This document shows positions 1 through 6,039 of a DNA stretch of 16,153 nucleotides, piece after piece; the stretch's first letter is position 1, and the number at the start of each line of letters is the position of its first letter. A program made the translations under genes and the position numbers. The DNA is taken from positions 1 to 16,153 of the forward strand of contig JBGOUJ010000102.1 in the NCBI GenBank assembly GCA_041477005.1, written 5' to 3'. Source of the stretch: JBGOUJ01 sp041477005. Its GTDB lineage: Bacteria; Acidobacteriota; Terriglobia; Bryobacterales; JACQDG01. The notes beneath the pieces were generated by a model. The model was not told the origin of the DNA. It did not search any database and saw only the letters and a program-made list of their open reading frames with translations.

Positions 1-62
1 CAGGAGGGGCAGGCTTGCAAGCGCAGAATACGTTAGCGTACTTACCAGCCAGGCGGGCGTTT

Positions 63-91
63 CTTCTTGGCCTTCTTGGCGCCTTGGCGAG
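63..91 (-). repeat. Three GCCAAG hexamers just 3' of the GxxExxY fragment
   Basis: On the minus strand, immediately after the GxxExxY stop codon, the hexamer GCCAAG occurs three times (83-88, 75-80 and 66-71; offsets of 8 and 9 bases). I recall similar runs of this kind downstream of GxxExxY genes in other genomes, but could not check it here. It may be a remnant of the element that carried the fragment in. It could also be chance in a purine-rich tract. Confidence 0.35.
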
Positions 92-94
92 AGA

Positions 95-178
95 TCAATC
101 TTCCAGTCGGTTGACAATCCGTGTAATGCCGTCCTTGATCAAGTCGACATTGAAATTGATCAACAGGCCGTCACCTTT
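95..178 (-). pseudogene. 3' fragment of a GxxExxY-type (PDDEXK_3-like) protein gene
   Basis: Read on the minus strand, this stretch encodes GLLINFNVDLIKDGI followed by TRIVNRLED and a TGA stop (95-97). That is the usual C-terminal signature of the GxxExxY family, small proteins with a proposed nuclease-like fold that are often multicopy in environmental bacteria. Only about 27 codons remain: an in-frame TGA lies just upstream (179-181), and the N-terminal and central parts, including the GxxExxY motif, are missing. The fragment stops where plus-strand similarity to a BrnT toxin begins, so this looks like a junction made by insertion or deletion. Function of the family is not established. The assignment rests on remembered family sequence. 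Confidence 0.55.
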
Positions 179-253
179 TCAGTGCGCGGCGAGAACATCC
201 GCATCATCAGCCTTCGTAAAGCCAACAGCAGAGAGGTAGGGAGATATGGCTAA
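176..253 (+). pseudogene. 3' remnant of a BrnT-family toxin gene
   Basis: In frame 2, this stretch reads FSVRGENIRIISLRKANSRE, then VGRYG and a TAA stop (251-253). The core ENIRIISLRKA matches the C-terminal strand and helix of BrnT ribonuclease toxins (typically ERIRIISARKAT...E...Y). The stop overlaps the start of the next gene (ATG at 246), which is the usual brnT-brnA arrangement. Upstream of about 176 the frame stays open to the window edge but no longer resembles BrnT; there the opposite strand carries a GxxExxY fragment. About two thirds of a normal ~90-residue toxin is therefore absent, including the segment expected to hold the N-terminal catalytic residues. Probably inactive. Confidence 0.5.
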
Positions 254-557
254 GAAGCTCATCCCGCCCACCACGGCGGAAGACAAAAAGATCAATCGGG
301 GAATCGCACGCGATCCCGATACGTTCGAAGCAACCGCAGAGGACTTCGCCCGCGCGAAGCCCGCGAAGGATGTCCTGCCGGCCAATGTCTACCAAGCAGC
401 GCGCCGGCGGGGCCAGCGCGGCCCGCAGAAAGAGCCGAAGAAAGTACCCGTCTCACTGCGTGTCGACCGGGACGTTCTGGAGGCTTACGCGGCCACCGGA
501 AAGGGTTACCAGGCCCGCATGAACGAAGTCCTGCGGCGCGGCGCGAAATCTCTCTAA
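246..557 (+). CDS. brnA: BrnA-family antitoxin (type II toxin-antitoxin)
   Basis: A 103-residue protein. The C-terminal half (roughly residues 65-103) has PVSLRVDRDVLEAYAATGKG followed by YQARMNEVLRRG, the ribbon-helix-helix DNA-binding motif of BrnA antitoxins; the N-terminal half is charged and probably disordered, as expected for the toxin-wrapping part. The family neutralises the BrnT ribonuclease and represses its own operon. The ATG overlaps the last bases of the BrnT remnant, and a gagaggtaggg stretch upstream can serve as ribosome binding site. Its toxin partner is truncated here, so this may be an orphan antitoxin kept for DNA binding or simply not yet lost. The family is fairly sure; present activity is inference. 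Confidence 0.8.
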   Translation: MAKKLIPPTTAEDKKINRGIARDPDTFEATAEDFARAKPAKDVLPANVYQAARRRGQRGPQKEPKKVPVSLRVDRDVLEAYAATGKGYQARMNEVLRRGAKSL

Positions 558-574
558 GAGCGGCGCCGCATGGT

Positions 575-597
575 CCCCCCACGTGCAGACGCGGGGG
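575..597. terminator. Possible hairpin between convergent brnA and relE-like genes
   Basis: A CCCCC run (575-579) and a GGGGG run (593-597) can pair around a 13-base loop that may add two more C-G pairs. It sits in the 66-bp gap between two convergent stop codons, where a bidirectional terminator would be expected. There is no T tract on either side, so this is only a weak candidate. Confidence 0.2.
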
Positions 598-623
598 CAG
601 GGGAAGGAACAAGCGCGGTTTCA

Positions 624-884
624 CTATTCATAGACATCCCGGCGGTGGGCGATGCGGGTGACGCTCACCATCTTGCGGGCGTCATCGATGATGTACACGA
701 CGCGGTAGTCCCCGACGCGGATGCGCCACAGATCCTTGTAACCGCGCAGTTTCCTGCAGCCGGACGGTCTTGGATTGGCGGCCAGGCCATCGATCTTCGG
801 CACCAGCCGCGCGATGAGGTTGTCGCTCAGGTTCTCCAGCTCCCCCCGGGCGGACGGTTTGATGTCGATGGCGTATCTAGCCAC
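624..884 (-). CDS. RelE/ParE-family toxin (mRNA interferase-type)
   Basis: An 86-residue protein, full length for the RelE/ParE superfamily. It opens with a helical ARGELENLSDNLIARLVPKI and continues with KLRGYKDLWRIRVGDYRVVY and VTRIAHRRDVY, the classic toxin core: basic beta strands ending in a conserved arginine/tyrosine pattern. RelE members cleave mRNA at the ribosome, while ParE members poison gyrase; the LRG..LWRIRVGDYRV pattern favours the RelE side. The start codon overlaps the end of the upstream antitoxin gene by 8 bases, so the two are translationally coupled. The partner identity and the intact motifs support a functional toxin. Confidence 0.85.
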   Translation of the reverse strand: MARYAIDIKPSARGELENLSDNLIARLVPKIDGLAANPRPSGCRKLRGYKDLWRIRVGDYRVVYIIDDARKMVSVTRIAHRRDVYE

Positions 885-1068
885 GCAGGCGCCCGCGCTT
901 GATCAGATCGGCTTTGATGGTTTCGAGGGGAACGCCTTTCTCCTTGCGCCGCTGTTCCGAGACAAGGCCGTCGTAGAAATCCTCCCATAGCGCCCCGTGT
1001 TCGCGAAGGTCAATCTGCACGGCCACCTTGCGGCCCTTCTCGTCGGTCAGAAATTGAATACCGGTCAT
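877..1068 (-). CDS. Antitoxin of the RelE-type toxin
   Basis: A 63-residue acidic/basic protein beginning TGIQFLTDEKGRKVAVQIDL, with EHGALWEDFYDGLVSEQRR and a basic C-terminus. This pattern (QFLTDEKG.KVAV.IDL, WEDFYDGL) is common in small antitoxins encoded just before RelE-like toxins. The start at 1068 is chosen because GAGAGG lies 6-7 bases upstream; an earlier in-frame ATG at 1116 has no such site and would add an unlikely 16 residues. It overlaps the toxin gene by 8 bases. It probably binds and masks the toxin, and possibly the dyad found 66-89 bp upstream. No classical ribbon-helix-helix or HTH could be recognised with confidence. Confidence 0.75.
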   Translation of the reverse strand: MTGIQFLTDEKGRKVAVQIDLREHGALWEDFYDGLVSEQRRKEKGVPLETIKADLIKRGRLRG

Positions 1069-1097
1069 GATGTTCCTCTCTTTGCGGCTCAAACCAT

Positions 1098-1126
1098 AAC
1101 CTAGCCCGGCCGCCATGTCCGGTCAA
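1098..1126 (-). promoter_or_regulatory. Promoter candidate of the RelE-type toxin-antitoxin pair
   Basis: On the minus strand, TTGACC (1121-1126) and TAGGTT (1098-1103) are separated by 17 bases, about 30 bp upstream of the antitoxin start. The -35 matches five of six consensus positions; the -10 is poor. A second AT-rich region (TTATAA on the minus strand near 1137-1142) could hold an alternative promoter. Confidence 0.4.
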
Positions 1127-1133
1127 GGATAGG

Positions 1134-1157
1134 GTGTTATAAAGGACGTTATCACAC
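1134..1157. promoter_or_regulatory. Imperfect palindrome upstream of the toxin-antitoxin promoter
   Basis: Arms GTGTTATAA (1134-1142) and TTATCACAC (1149-1157) match at 8 of 9 positions as an inverted repeat with a 6-base centre. It lies just upstream of the candidate -35 box of the relE-type operon. Type II antitoxins usually repress their own promoter through such dyads, so this is a plausible operator. Binding is inferred, not shown. Confidence 0.4.
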
Positions 1158-1217
1158 TCTAATCGGAACCGGCAAGAAAATGGTTTTCGGCGATTGGTCA
1201 CATGCGGCCTGCGGCTT

Positions 1218-1655
1218 TCACCTCTCCTTGCGCGCCGCATCAAGAAGAGCGCGCATCTGTTGCCGGGACTTCATGAGCTCCGGAGAAAGAGGCTTTCGTT
1301 CAAGAAACGGCTTCAACAGGTCTGGCTTCCTCTTGAGGATGGCCAGTATTGTATCTCGGGTCTTTTGCCTGTTCTCAAGCAGCGCTCGAACATCCGAAGA
1401 CGAGCCAAGTTCCCGCTCAAGACTCATAATCCTCTTCGCCGCTTCAGCGGTGAAGGCATTGTTGATGGCCAGTTCCAATCGTTCGGTCGTGGCTTCGGAA
1501 TCAATATTCAGAGCTGCCTGCGCCAGCTCCGAAGTCATCTCGACCCTTGTTTCGTAGGGGCGCGGGTCACTCGCCTCGGTGTTCACCAGCGCCTGCAACG
1601 TCATACTCGCTAACTTGAGGTGTAGCTTTGGGTCGGAGGATGGAACGTATAACAA
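1218..1655 (-). CDS. Hypothetical protein, helical and charged
   Basis: No family was recognised. Using a TTG start the product has 145 residues; the first ATG would be at 1604 and give 128 residues. Neither start has a convincing ribosome binding site. The frame is also open a little further upstream, to a TAG, reading FDPETILLLYVPSS, so the N-terminus could be a decayed end of a longer protein. The sequence is mostly helix-forming, rich in E, K, R, L and A, and ends in strongly charged helices (KSRQQMRALLDAARKER). There is no signal peptide or membrane segment. The minus strand is preferred over overlapping plus-strand frames because its composition is protein-like and the others are rich in S, R and C without pattern. 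Confidence 0.5.
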   Translation of the reverse strand: MLYVPSSDPKLHLKLASMTLQALVNTEASDPRPYETRVEMTSELAQAALNIDSEATTERLELAINNAFTAEAAKRIMSLERELGSSSDVRALLENRQKTRDTILAILKRKPDLLKPFLERKPLSPELMKSRQQMRALLDAARKER

Positions 1656-2395
1656 AAGAATGGTCTCAGGGTCGAACTAGGCCTCACGGTAACGCATTAA
1701 GTTAATGTGAGTCCGCCCCCCTGGTCCGGCGAAGCTTTCGAGCATGTACATAGTAGCCAACTCCTCCGCGATGGCCTCGGGCGACCCTCTGCGCTGGGAG
1801 TCTGGTGTCCCCCTGGTTTGGCAGGCCAGATCGCCGGTTAGCGCGAGGAGCCGAGGGGCCGAGACTCAGCTCCGCCCCAGTGGAACGAGTCGCGGCCTGG
1901 TACAAGAGAGCATGCGTCACGGCGACTCCCAAGGTGATCCCAAAGCTGCTCGACGAAGTGGTGGCCGCTGCTGCACCTGGAACCATTGCCCCGGCTTGCC
2001 CAAGAATCGGCCCTTTTTGCACGCCCCTCGCCCATCCCTCTTGGCATCCCTGCAATCATAGAGGCAGGGGTGTAGCAGCCGGCGCGCTCCCAGCCAGGAG
2101 CCCACGGAACGGATATGTTTCTTGCACAAACAAAACCAATTCCACGAATGGAATCAAGCACTTGCGTTTTTCGGGCCGGCCCATGAGCACAATTTCGTGC
2201 ACGCAGGCGCCCGCCCGCGAGAGCCGGCGAAGGTCCAACTCCATCCTCTCTCGAAAAGCCACTCCATCTCCCGCGCCCCCGGGGTGGTCCCACGTTCCCC
2301 GACCTTGGTCCAAACCGCCTCACGCCACTCCCCTCTTGCCAATCCGGCATGTTTGGGGCGCGTGCAATAATAAGAGCCGGAGCCTTTTGGGAGCT
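1656..2395. other. About 740 bp without a recognisable gene
   Basis: Short open frames occur on both strands, but none has protein-like composition, a ribosome binding site or a recognisable motif. The frame of the downstream DUF1549 gene is open from 1805, which is expected by chance in GC-rich DNA and would place 197 low-quality residues before an obvious signal peptide. A GGGCCGGCCC palindrome lies at 2173-2182 and an AT-rich patch (AATAATAA, 2366-2373) precedes the gene at 2396. Promoter assignment is not possible with confidence. Remains of a decayed gene cannot be excluded. Confidence 0.5.
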
Positions 2396-4558
2396 ATGCG
2401 TCGCGCGAAGCTGGCTGTTTTGGTACTGGCTTTGGCCGCTGCGGTCGGCGGAGCCACTGATAAGGACGAGGCTGTGGTCGCCGCCGGGCGCAAGTATTGG
2501 GTTTTTCAGAAGCCGGTTCGGCCCGAGGTTCCGCAAATCGAAAACTCGTGGATCCGCACGCCCATCGACGCCTTCCTGCTCGAAGCACTTCGTGACCAGA
2601 AGCTTTCGCCTTCGCCGCCGCTCGACCGCGAGCGACTGCTGCGCCGCCTTTATCTGGACCTGACCGGCTTGCCGCCGGAGCCGGGGGAGATCGACCTTTT
2701 TCTGCGGGACCGTTCCCCGGATGCCTATGAAAAAGTGGTAGACCGCCTGCTCGCCTCGTCCCATTACGGCGAGCGCTGGGCGCTGCGGTGGCTCGACGTG
2801 GTCCGTTATGCCGACACCAACGGCTACGAGGCGGACGCCCTGCGCCAGCAAGCCTGGCGCTATCGCGACTACGTGGTGCGGTCGTTCAACAGCGATAAGC
2901 CGTACGACCGGTTCGTCCTGGAGCAGATCGCCGGCGACGAGATCTGGCCCGGCGACAACGAGGCCCTCATCGCCACCGGCTTCCACCGCTGCGGACCGGC
3001 CCACCTCGTGGGCGGCAATCAGGACAAGGAGATGGGCCGGCAGGAAGTGCTGACCGAGATGACTTCCTCCATCGGCTCGGCCTTCCTTGGCCTTACAGTC
3101 GGCTGCGCCCGCTGCCACAATCATAAGTTCGACCCCATCCCGCAGGCGGACTACTACCGCTTGCAGGCCATCTTCGCCGGAACCGAAGGCAAGGACGTGG
3201 CGATCGCCACGCCGCAAGAAAAGCTGGCTCACGAGGCCGCCCAGAAGGCCTACAAAGCCCGAACCAAGCCGATCGAGGATCAGATTGCCGAGATCGAAAA
3301 GCCTTACCGGGCCCGGCTGCGCGAACAGGAGATGGCGAAGCTCGAGCCGAAATATCTCGAGGCTTTCCAGGTTCCCGCCGGCCAGCGCAATGAAGAGCAG
3401 AAAGCTCTGGCCAAGGACGCCCAAGAGCAGCTCAAGCTCAACTGGGACGCAGTGGTTGGTGCGCTCACGCCGGACGACCGCGAGCGCCGCGCGGCGTTGC
3501 GGCGGCAGTTGCACGAGATCGAGCTCAGCCAGCCGGACCCGCCGCCGGCGGCGTACGCCGTTGCCGACATGCAGGGCGATCCGCCGGCAACCCACATTCT
3601 TCAGGTCGGCGATTACAAACACCCGTTGGGCGAGGTCGGGCCCGGTGTGCTGCGGGTGATCCCGGCGACCACGGCCGTTCCCACAACGGCCTCCGGCCGG
3701 CGCGCGGCCCTGGCCCGGTGGCTCGCTTCTCCCGACCATCCGCTCACGGCGCGGGTCATGGTCAACCGCATCTGGCAGTTCCGCATGGGGACGGGCCTGG
3801 TTCGCACGCCCAACGACTTCGGCCTGCTCGGCGAGCGGCCGACGAATCAGAAGCTGCTCGACTGGCTGGCCACCGAGTTCGTGGCGCGGAATTGGAGCGT
3901 CAAGGCGATCGACCGGCTGATTGTACTCTCCAGCGCCTACCGCCAGTCGGCCGCCGACGACCCGGCCAAATCGAAGATCGATCCGGACGACAAGCTCTAC
4001 TGGCGAATGAACCGCCGGCGGCTGGAGGGCGAGGCCATCCGCGACAACGTGCTGGCCGCCTCCGGCCTGCTCAACCCGCGGATGGGCGGCAAGCCGGTGC
4101 GTATTCCGATCGAGAAGGAAGTTTACGACGTGATTTTCACCGAGGGCGAGCCGGACAACCTGTGGCCGTTGGCGCCCGACCGCTCCGAGCAAGACCGCCG
4201 CAGCCTTTACTTGCTGAACAAGCGAACGGTGCGGCTGCCGTTTCTGGCCAACTTCGACCAGCCGGATACCATGACCTCCTGCCCGGTGCGGCCGACCAGC
4301 ACCCACGCCCTGCAGGCGCTGTCGCTGATGAACAGCGACTTCATGCAGGAGCAGTCGGGCGCCCTGGCGGCGCGGCTCGCGCGGGAGTGTGGTCCCGACC
4401 AGCCCTGCCAATTGCGCCGGGCCTATAAGCTGGCGCTCGCCCGCGCGCCCCGGCCGGCCGAAATGGAGCTGGGGAGGAAGTTTTTAGCGAGAGGGGGGCT
4501 TCTGCCGGACTTCTGTCTGGCGCTGCTGAACCGCAATGAATTTGTTTACATCCCCTGA
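2396..4558 (+). CDS. DUF1549/DUF1553 (PSD1-type) exported protein with a CxxCH motif
   Basis: A 720-residue protein. The start at 2396 is chosen because GGGAG lies 4 bases upstream and a signal peptide follows (MRRAKLAVLVLALAAAVGGA). From about residue 49 comes the DUF1549 domain (SWIRTPIDAFLLEAL; LLRRLYLDLTGLPP; YGERWALRWLDVVRYADTNG), including CARCH at residues 237-241, a haem-c-like CxxCH followed by NHKFDPI as is standard in this family. A charged, coiled-coil-like linker (about 283-400) leads to DUF1553 (about 436-700; RVMVNRIWQFRMGTGLVRTP; SSAYRQS). The usual N-terminal cytochrome module is absent, so this is the short form. Function is unknown; the family is abundant in Planctomycetes and Acidobacteriota and pairs with DUF1501. 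Its end overlaps the next gene by 23 bases. Confidence 0.9.
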   Translation: MRRAKLAVLVLALAAAVGGATDKDEAVVAAGRKYWVFQKPVRPEVPQIENSWIRTPIDAFLLEALRDQKLSPSPPLDRERLLRRLYLDLTGLPPEPGEIDLFLRDRSPDAYEKVVDRLLASSHYGERWALRWLDVVRYADTNGYEADALRQQAWRYRDYVVRSFNSDKPYDRFVLEQIAGDEIWPGDNEALIATGFHRCGPAHLVGGNQDKEMGRQEVLTEMTSSIGSAFLGLTVGCARCHNHKFDPIPQADYYRLQAIFAGTEGKDVAIATPQEKLAHEAAQKAYKARTKPIEDQIAEIEKPYRARLREQEMAKLEPKYLEAFQVPAGQRNEEQKALAKDAQEQLKLNWDAVVGALTPDDRERRAALRRQLHEIELSQPDPPPAAYAVADMQGDPPATHILQVGDYKHPLGEVGPGVLRVIPATTAVPTTASGRRAALARWLASPDHPLTARVMVNRIWQFRMGTGLVRTPNDFGLLGERPTNQKLLDWLATEFVARNWSVKAIDRLIVLSSAYRQSAADDPAKSKIDPDDKLYWRMNRRRLEGEAIRDNVLAASGLLNPRMGGKPVRIPIEKEVYDVIFTEGEPDNLWPLAPDRSEQDRRSLYLLNKRTVRLPFLANFDQPDTMTSCPVRPTSTHALQALSLMNSDFMQEQSGALAARLARECGPDQPCQLRRAYKLALARAPRPAEMELGRKFLARGGLLPDFCLALLNRNEFVYIP

Positions 4559-5972
4559 GCACATCCGCCCGGCTCTCAGCCGCCGGGACGTCTTGCGGGT
4601 CGCCGCGAACGGTTTCGGCGCGATAGCACTGGAGCACCTGCTCGAGCGCGAACTCGGCGCCAAGGAGCGGGTGAACCCTCTGTCCGCCAAGCCCTCGCAT
4701 TTCCCGTCCAAGGTGAAGTCGGTCATTTTCCTTTACATGGTCGGCGGGCCGAGCCCGATCGACACCTTCGACCCCAAGCCGGCGCTCAAGAAATACCAGG
4801 GCCAGAAGCTGCCGGAAAGCTACGGCAAAGTGACCAGCCAGTTCACCACCGGCGACACGCCGCTGCTCGCGTCGCCATGGGAGTTCAAGCAATATGGCCG
4901 GAGCGGCCTTTGGGTCTCGTCGCTCTTCCCGCGTCTGGCGGAATGCGTCGACGATATCTGCTTCGTCCGCAGCTTTTACACCGAGAGCGTGGTGCATGCG
5001 CCGGCTATGTATCAAGTCCATACCGGGCGCATCCTGATGGGCTACCCGAGCATGGGATCCTGGGTGACCTACGGCCTGGGAAGCGAATCGGAGAATCTGC
5101 CCGCCTACGTGGTGATGCCGCAGCCGGAAGGCACGCCCGAGGGCGGGACGCCCTGCTGGGGCGCCGGCTTCCTGCCGGCCGTCTACCAGGGGACGCTGTT
5201 GCGGAGCGGCCCCAACCCCATCCTCAACCTCAAGCCGCCCCCCGGCATGAACCCCGAGCGCCAGCGCGCTACACTCGACCTCCTCCAGCGGATGAACGAC
5301 CTCGACACGGCCGACGGCGACACCGAAATGGCCGCCCGCATCAGCTCCTACGAGCTGGCCTTTCGGATGCAGACGCACGCTCCCGAGGCGGTGGATCTTA
5401 CCAAGGAGAGCGACGCCACTAAAAAGATGTACGGCCTCGACGGAAAACATACCGCCGATTTCGGAACCCGCCTGCTGCTCGCCCGCCGCAGGATCGAGCG
5501 CGGCGTCCGCGTCGTTCAGGTCTATTCCGGCGGCGGCCCGGTCAGCATCCAATGGGACGCCCACACCAACCTGGTCGGCAACCACGAGAAGATGTGCTCG
5601 CTCACCGACCAGCCGGTGGCCGCACTATTGAAGGACCTGAAGCAGCGCGGCCTGCTCGATTCGACGCTGGTGGTCTGGGGCAGCGAGTTCGGCCGGCTCC
5701 CGATGTCCCAGGGCGGGAACGGCCGCGACCACAACCCGCATGGCTTCACCATGTGGTTTGCCGGCGGCGGCGTCAAAGGCGGCCAGGCCATCGGCGAAAC
5801 CGACGAGCTCGGCGTCCGGGCCATCGGCGACCGCTACCACATGCGCGACTTCCACGCCACGCTGCTGCGTCTGCTCGGCCTCGACCAGAACCGTCTCTGG
5901 TACCTCCACAACGGCCGCCATGAAAAGCTCACCGACTTCGGGGGAAACGTCATCCAGAAGGTGCTGGCCTGA
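4536..5972 (+). CDS. DUF1501 domain protein, probably Tat-exported
   Basis: A 478-residue protein, full length for the family. The N-terminus carries LSRRDVLRVAANGFGAIALE, a twin-arginine-type signal (SRRDVL), which fits the usual export of folded DUF1501 proteins. The body shows family hallmarks: VIFLYMVGGPSPIDTFDPKP (about 66-85), GTRLLLARRRIERGVRVVQV, a WDAHTN motif, VVWGSEFGRLP, GRDHNPHGFTMWFAGGGVKGG and FHATLLRLLGLD. The fold is related to alkaline phosphatase/sulfatases, but the substrate is not known. The start lies inside the upstream DUF1549/DUF1553 gene (23-base overlap) without a clear ribosome binding site, suggesting translational coupling. The two are nearly always neighbours, implying joint action in the envelope. 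Confidence 0.92.
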   Translation: MNLFTSPEHIRPALSRRDVLRVAANGFGAIALEHLLERELGAKERVNPLSAKPSHFPSKVKSVIFLYMVGGPSPIDTFDPKPALKKYQGQKLPESYGKVTSQFTTGDTPLLASPWEFKQYGRSGLWVSSLFPRLAECVDDICFVRSFYTESVVHAPAMYQVHTGRILMGYPSMGSWVTYGLGSESENLPAYVVMPQPEGTPEGGTPCWGAGFLPAVYQGTLLRSGPNPILNLKPPPGMNPERQRATLDLLQRMNDLDTADGDTEMAARISSYELAFRMQTHAPEAVDLTKESDATKKMYGLDGKHTADFGTRLLLARRRIERGVRVVQVYSGGGPVSIQWDAHTNLVGNHEKMCSLTDQPVAALLKDLKQRGLLDSTLVVWGSEFGRLPMSQGGNGRDHNPHGFTMWFAGGGVKGGQAIGETDELGVRAIGDRYHMRDFHATLLRLLGLDQNRLWYLHNGRHEKLTDFGGNVIQKVLA

Positions 5973-6039
5973 GCAGCGTCAGGCAAGAGGTCGGTTTCAA
6001 GATTTGACGCCGGGCCTCGGGAGGTAAACAATAACCCCC

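Noticed and set aside
15..239. 74-codon plus-strand open frame at the left edge
   Set aside because: It crosses the GxxExxY fragment and BrnT remnant in a different frame and has no recognisable motif or ribosome binding site.
570..902. Plus-strand open frame opposite the RelE-type toxin
   Set aside because: It is the antisense of a toxin gene with intact family motifs; its own translation shows no pattern.
1194..1613. Plus-strand open frames opposite the 145-residue hypothetical protein
   Set aside because: Composition is rich in R, S and C without domain pattern; the minus strand gives a more protein-like helical sequence.
882..2214. The 15-mer CACGCAGGCGCCCGC present near 882 and near 2200
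   Set aside because: Two copies of a GC-rich 15-mer with no shared flanks or symmetry; probably chance.
1805..2395. N-terminal extension of the DUF1549/DUF1553 gene to 1805
   Set aside because: The ATG at 2396 has a ribosome binding site and is followed by a signal peptide; the extension is low-quality sequence that would bury the signal.
1838..4411. 857-codon minus-strand open frame
   Set aside because: It is the antisense of the DUF1549/DUF1553 gene in a GC-rich genome, with no recognisable domains.
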